Source: Bacteroidales bacterium (GTDB lineage Bacteria; Bacteroidota; Bacteroidia; Bacteroidales; NBLH01). Taken from it: DNA of 7,836 nucleotides. Each line of letters opens with the position of its first letter. The first letter of the stretch is position 1. Location: the NCBI GenBank assembly GCA_021647685.1, contig JAKIUH010000201.1:1-7836 (forward strand), given 5' to 3'. Position numbers and translations under genes: made by a program. This document shows positions 6,569 through 7,836 of the stretch, in pieces. The notes below the pieces were generated by a model that worked only from the letters and a program-made list of their open reading frames with translations, had not been told where the DNA came from and searched no databases.

Positions 6569-7146
6569 TGGGGGCAGCTCGAAAATTACGAAATATTAAA
6601 ACATATCCGCAATTAAGAAAAATAAGAGGGCATGGTCAAAAAAATAAGTTTAATGTCCCAATATTAATTTTTGCAATATTAATTTTAGTAAGTTCGATTA
6701 TTTTTCAGGATAAAACGAAACAAGATGATAAAGAAAACATTAAAGAATTTGTTGAAAAATCTTTACAGGAAAGAACAAATAAACAAAAAAAATATAAATT
6801 AAATAAAGTTACAGACAAACAGGCAAAAGAGATATTTGAATTAACCGGGATTGATGCAAAGGGCTATCAATGGGTAATTGAAAACTTTTTTTTGTATCAT
6901 ACCTTAAAAGAACATGGAAACATTATACAGGAACAAAAAAGAGGACAAATAGCCATAAATAATACAGACTTTGAAAAAATACCGGATATTATTGTTAATC
7001 CTGACAAAATTACTTTATCAAAGGGTAAAAACTCAAATATCCACTTAAAAATTGAAAAACAATTAGATGAATTATATTTTTATATTGTTGAAATTAGAAA
7101 AGGAAAAAAAGAAATAATGGGTAAAACCATGTATAAAAGACAATAA
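6568..7146 (+). CDS. Membrane-anchored protein with PBECR/MuF-C-like nuclease domain (predicted)
   Basis: The 192-residue protein starts in TAATG with the recombinase stop, so translation is coupled. It has a basic N-terminus (1-28), one membrane segment (about 28-46, VPILIFAILILVSSIIF), a charged coiled-coil-like linker (50-80) and a C-terminal domain (about 82-192). That domain carries YHTLKEHGN (110-118), RGQIAI (125-130), DFEKIPDIIVNPDKI (134-148), IVEIRKGKKE (173-182) and a final KTMYK (186-190). I recall this pattern from C-terminal domains of phage MuF-like head proteins, grouped as PBECR (Barnase-EndoU-ColicinE5/D-RelE-like) nucleases. H111, H116, R125 and K186 are candidate active residues. 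By positive-inside orientation the domain would face the periplasm or outside unless the anchor is handled otherwise, which is unusual for an RNase. No immunity gene is obvious. The membrane segment is clear; the nuclease assignment is tentative and from memory. Confidence 0.6.
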   Translation: MGAARKLRNIKTYPQLRKIRGHGQKNKFNVPILIFAILILVSSIIFQDKTKQDDKENIKEFVEKSLQERTNKQKKYKLNKVTDKQAKEIFELTGIDAKGYQWVIENFFLYHTLKEHGNIIQEQKRGQIAINNTDFEKIPDIIVNPDKITLSKGKNSNIHLKIEKQLDELYFYIVEIRKGKKEIMGKTMYKRQ

Positions 7147-7180
7147 AAAGGGATATTGTAAAAACAACACCCCTTTTTAT
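7143..7180. terminator. Bidirectional terminator hairpin
   Basis: ATAAAAAGGG (7143-7152) pairs perfectly with CCCTTTTTAT (7171-7180). An inner TTGT-AAAA-ACAA hairpin (7156-7167) extends the stem. The A-rich and T-rich arms allow action both ways: it would end the recombinase operon on the plus strand and small RNA copy B on the minus strand. It overlaps the stop codon region of the gene before it. Confidence 0.65.
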
Positions 7181-7266
7181 AAAAATGTTAGTGGCGAACT
7201 TATGCAAAATGAGTAAAACTCAAATCCCAAGTTCTGAACGTCCGAAACGACTCCCTAACATTTCCA
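7143..7266 (-). ncRNA. Candidate structured small RNA, copy B
   Basis: This is the second copy of the element at 4932-5041, in the same orientation and offset by 2225 bases without gaps over the core. The closing stem pairs 7183-7191 with 7255-7263 perfectly. Where copy A has C-G and G-C pairs, this copy has T-A and A-T, so pairing is kept while sequence changes. A second stem GAACTT/AAGTTC (7196-7201 with 7229-7234) encloses the invariant hairpin TGAGT-AAA-ACTCA (7210-7222); in copy A this stem has one mismatch. The minus-strand transcript would start near 7264 and end at the hairpin 7180-7143, about 120 bases. It converges on the end of the recombinase operon and could act as an antisense RNA to its 3' end, but conservation of the fold argues for a role of its own. 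Confidence 0.55.
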
Positions 7267-7269
7267 ATA

Positions 7270-7300
7270 CAAAGTTAAGGCAAAAAGTATTAAAAAACAA
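7270..7300 (-). promoter_or_regulatory. Promoter of small RNA copy B
   Basis: On the minus strand TTG (7300-7298), 20 bases, then TAACTTTG (7277-7270). The -7 box and spacing are identical to copy A. The region is divergent from the RteC-like gene at 7332, for which I see no consensus promoter of its own. Confidence 0.6.
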
Positions 7301-7331
7301 GTTGTTTAATCTAAAACCAAAATAATAAATC

Positions 7332-7836
7332 ATGCAACCATTTGAAAATATAGACCTTAAACACGTAAATAGTTTAATAGCTAAATACAGAGTTCTAAAT
7401 CGTAATTGGGAACATATGCAAATAGGTAATGAGCTATATCCTGAAGAAAATAAACTTTTTTTAATGAATTTAGTACATGAGAATTTAGTTAAATTAATGG
7501 AAAATGAAATTATTAAGTATCTGCAAGTTTTTGATAAAGAAAAACTATCATTAATATTAAATGAATTAATTTTTGAATTAAAAAGAAATATTGAAATATA
7601 CGAAAAAAGAGAAAATGAGATAAATGAAACACATAAAGATATAGCAATAAGATATAATTGGTATAATCAAATTTATTTAGAAAGTAAACGAATTTTAATG
7701 ATTATCGAAAACTACACAAATAATAACGAATATAACCTATCCAAGTTCAATAATATCGAATGGAAAAAACAAAAAATAGATTTATCCGAATTAATTTATG
7801 TTTTATATAAATCTGAAAGTATTTATAAAAACGGTT
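7332..7836 (+). CDS. RteC-domain protein (partial, C-terminus beyond window)
   Basis: The frame is open from the ATG at 7332 to the window end, giving 168 residues, rich in helix-forming Lys, Glu, Asn and Ile. The last part, IEWKKQKIDLSELIYVLYKS (142-161), then IYKNG, resembles the W-x-x-x-K-x-D-L-x-E-L-I-Y-x-L signature of RteC. RteC is the regulator that activates excision genes of the tetracycline-inducible Bacteroides conjugative transposons. Many RteC-like proteins of unknown role sit in mobile regions of this phylum, so the family assignment does not prove the same job. The protein would normally run about 80-120 residues further. It begins 31 bases past the promoter region of small RNA copy B, with an A-rich leader and no Shine-Dalgarno site. 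Its presence beside the recombinase module supports a larger mobile region to the right. Confidence 0.62.
   Translation, partial: MQPFENIDLKHVNSLIAKYRVLNRNWEHMQIGNELYPEENKLFLMNLVHENLVKLMENEIIKYLQVFDKEKLSLILNELIFELKRNIEIYEKRENEINETHKDIAIRYNWYNQIYLESKRILMIIENYTNNNEYNLSKFNNIEWKKQKIDLSELIYVLYKSESIYKNG

Larger units (their letters stand above)
4985..7240 (+). mobile_element. Putative small integrase module between direct repeats
   Basis: An identical 31-base direct repeat (4985-5015 and 7210-7240) lies inside the two structured RNA copies and bounds about 2.2 kb. The interval holds a tyrosine recombinase, a coupled PBECR-like membrane protein and the tandem repeats upstream. Identity that falls off on both sides of a short core is what attL and attR look like when an element enters a non-coding RNA gene and rebuilds it. 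The alternative is two paralogous RNA genes that flank the operon and share a constrained core. No relaxase, replication or transposition genes are present, so the module would not move between cells by itself. The ends are a hypothesis. Confidence 0.4.

Noticed and set aside
4932..7310. Integron attC sites: the repeats flank a tyrosine recombinase, and copy A contains GTTAAGC, which fits GTTRRRY.
   Set aside because: Copy B has GTTAAGG, which breaks the motif; no matching RYYYAAC partner is placed to pair with it; the same bases are better explained as the TAACTTTG promoter box; and the recombinase has no visible IntI-type insertion.

Overview
The window looks like a chromosome segment from a low-GC member of the Bacteroidota. 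Four things suggest this. Promoters match the Bacteroidota form (TTG or TTTG, about 20 bases, TAnnTTTG). Genes start with A-rich leaders rather than Shine-Dalgarno sites. The tyrosine recombinase has the arm-binding plus SAM-like domain layout common in that phylum. A truncated RteC-like protein lies at the right edge. I cannot name a genus.

Left part (1-2113), ordinary housekeeping or signalling genes: a MoxR-type AAA+ ATPase on the minus strand, cut by the window start, is divergent from a DUF438-hemerythrin-PAS protein on the plus strand. Both have good promoters in the shared gap. Middle-left (2216-3736), one plus-strand transcription unit: a small antitoxin-like protein overlaps a PIN-domain (VapC-type) toxin by 4 bases, and a family 2 glycosyltransferase starts on the base after the toxin stop. 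Middle (3779-4885), minus strand: an exported protein made almost entirely of nine imperfect 33-40 residue repeats, probably a beta-propeller or beta-solenoid of unknown function.

Right part (about 4930-7836), accessory DNA and the most interesting stretch: a tyrosine recombinase is translationally coupled (TAATG) to a membrane-anchored protein whose C-terminal half resembles the phage-associated PBECR/MuF-C nuclease-like domains. This pair is flanked by two direct copies of a roughly 105-base non-coding element. Each copy carries a matching minus-strand promoter with exactly 20 bases between its boxes. Each has a closing stem that differs between copies by compensatory base changes, an invariant 31-base core, and a terminator-like hairpin at its minus-strand 3' end. 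I read the copies as two paralogous small structured RNAs. The invariant core may also be the crossover site of the recombinase module. The RteC-like gene follows the second copy, so a larger mobile element, or a series of such modules, may continue past the window.

All translations, alignments and pairings were done by eye; no database search was possible.
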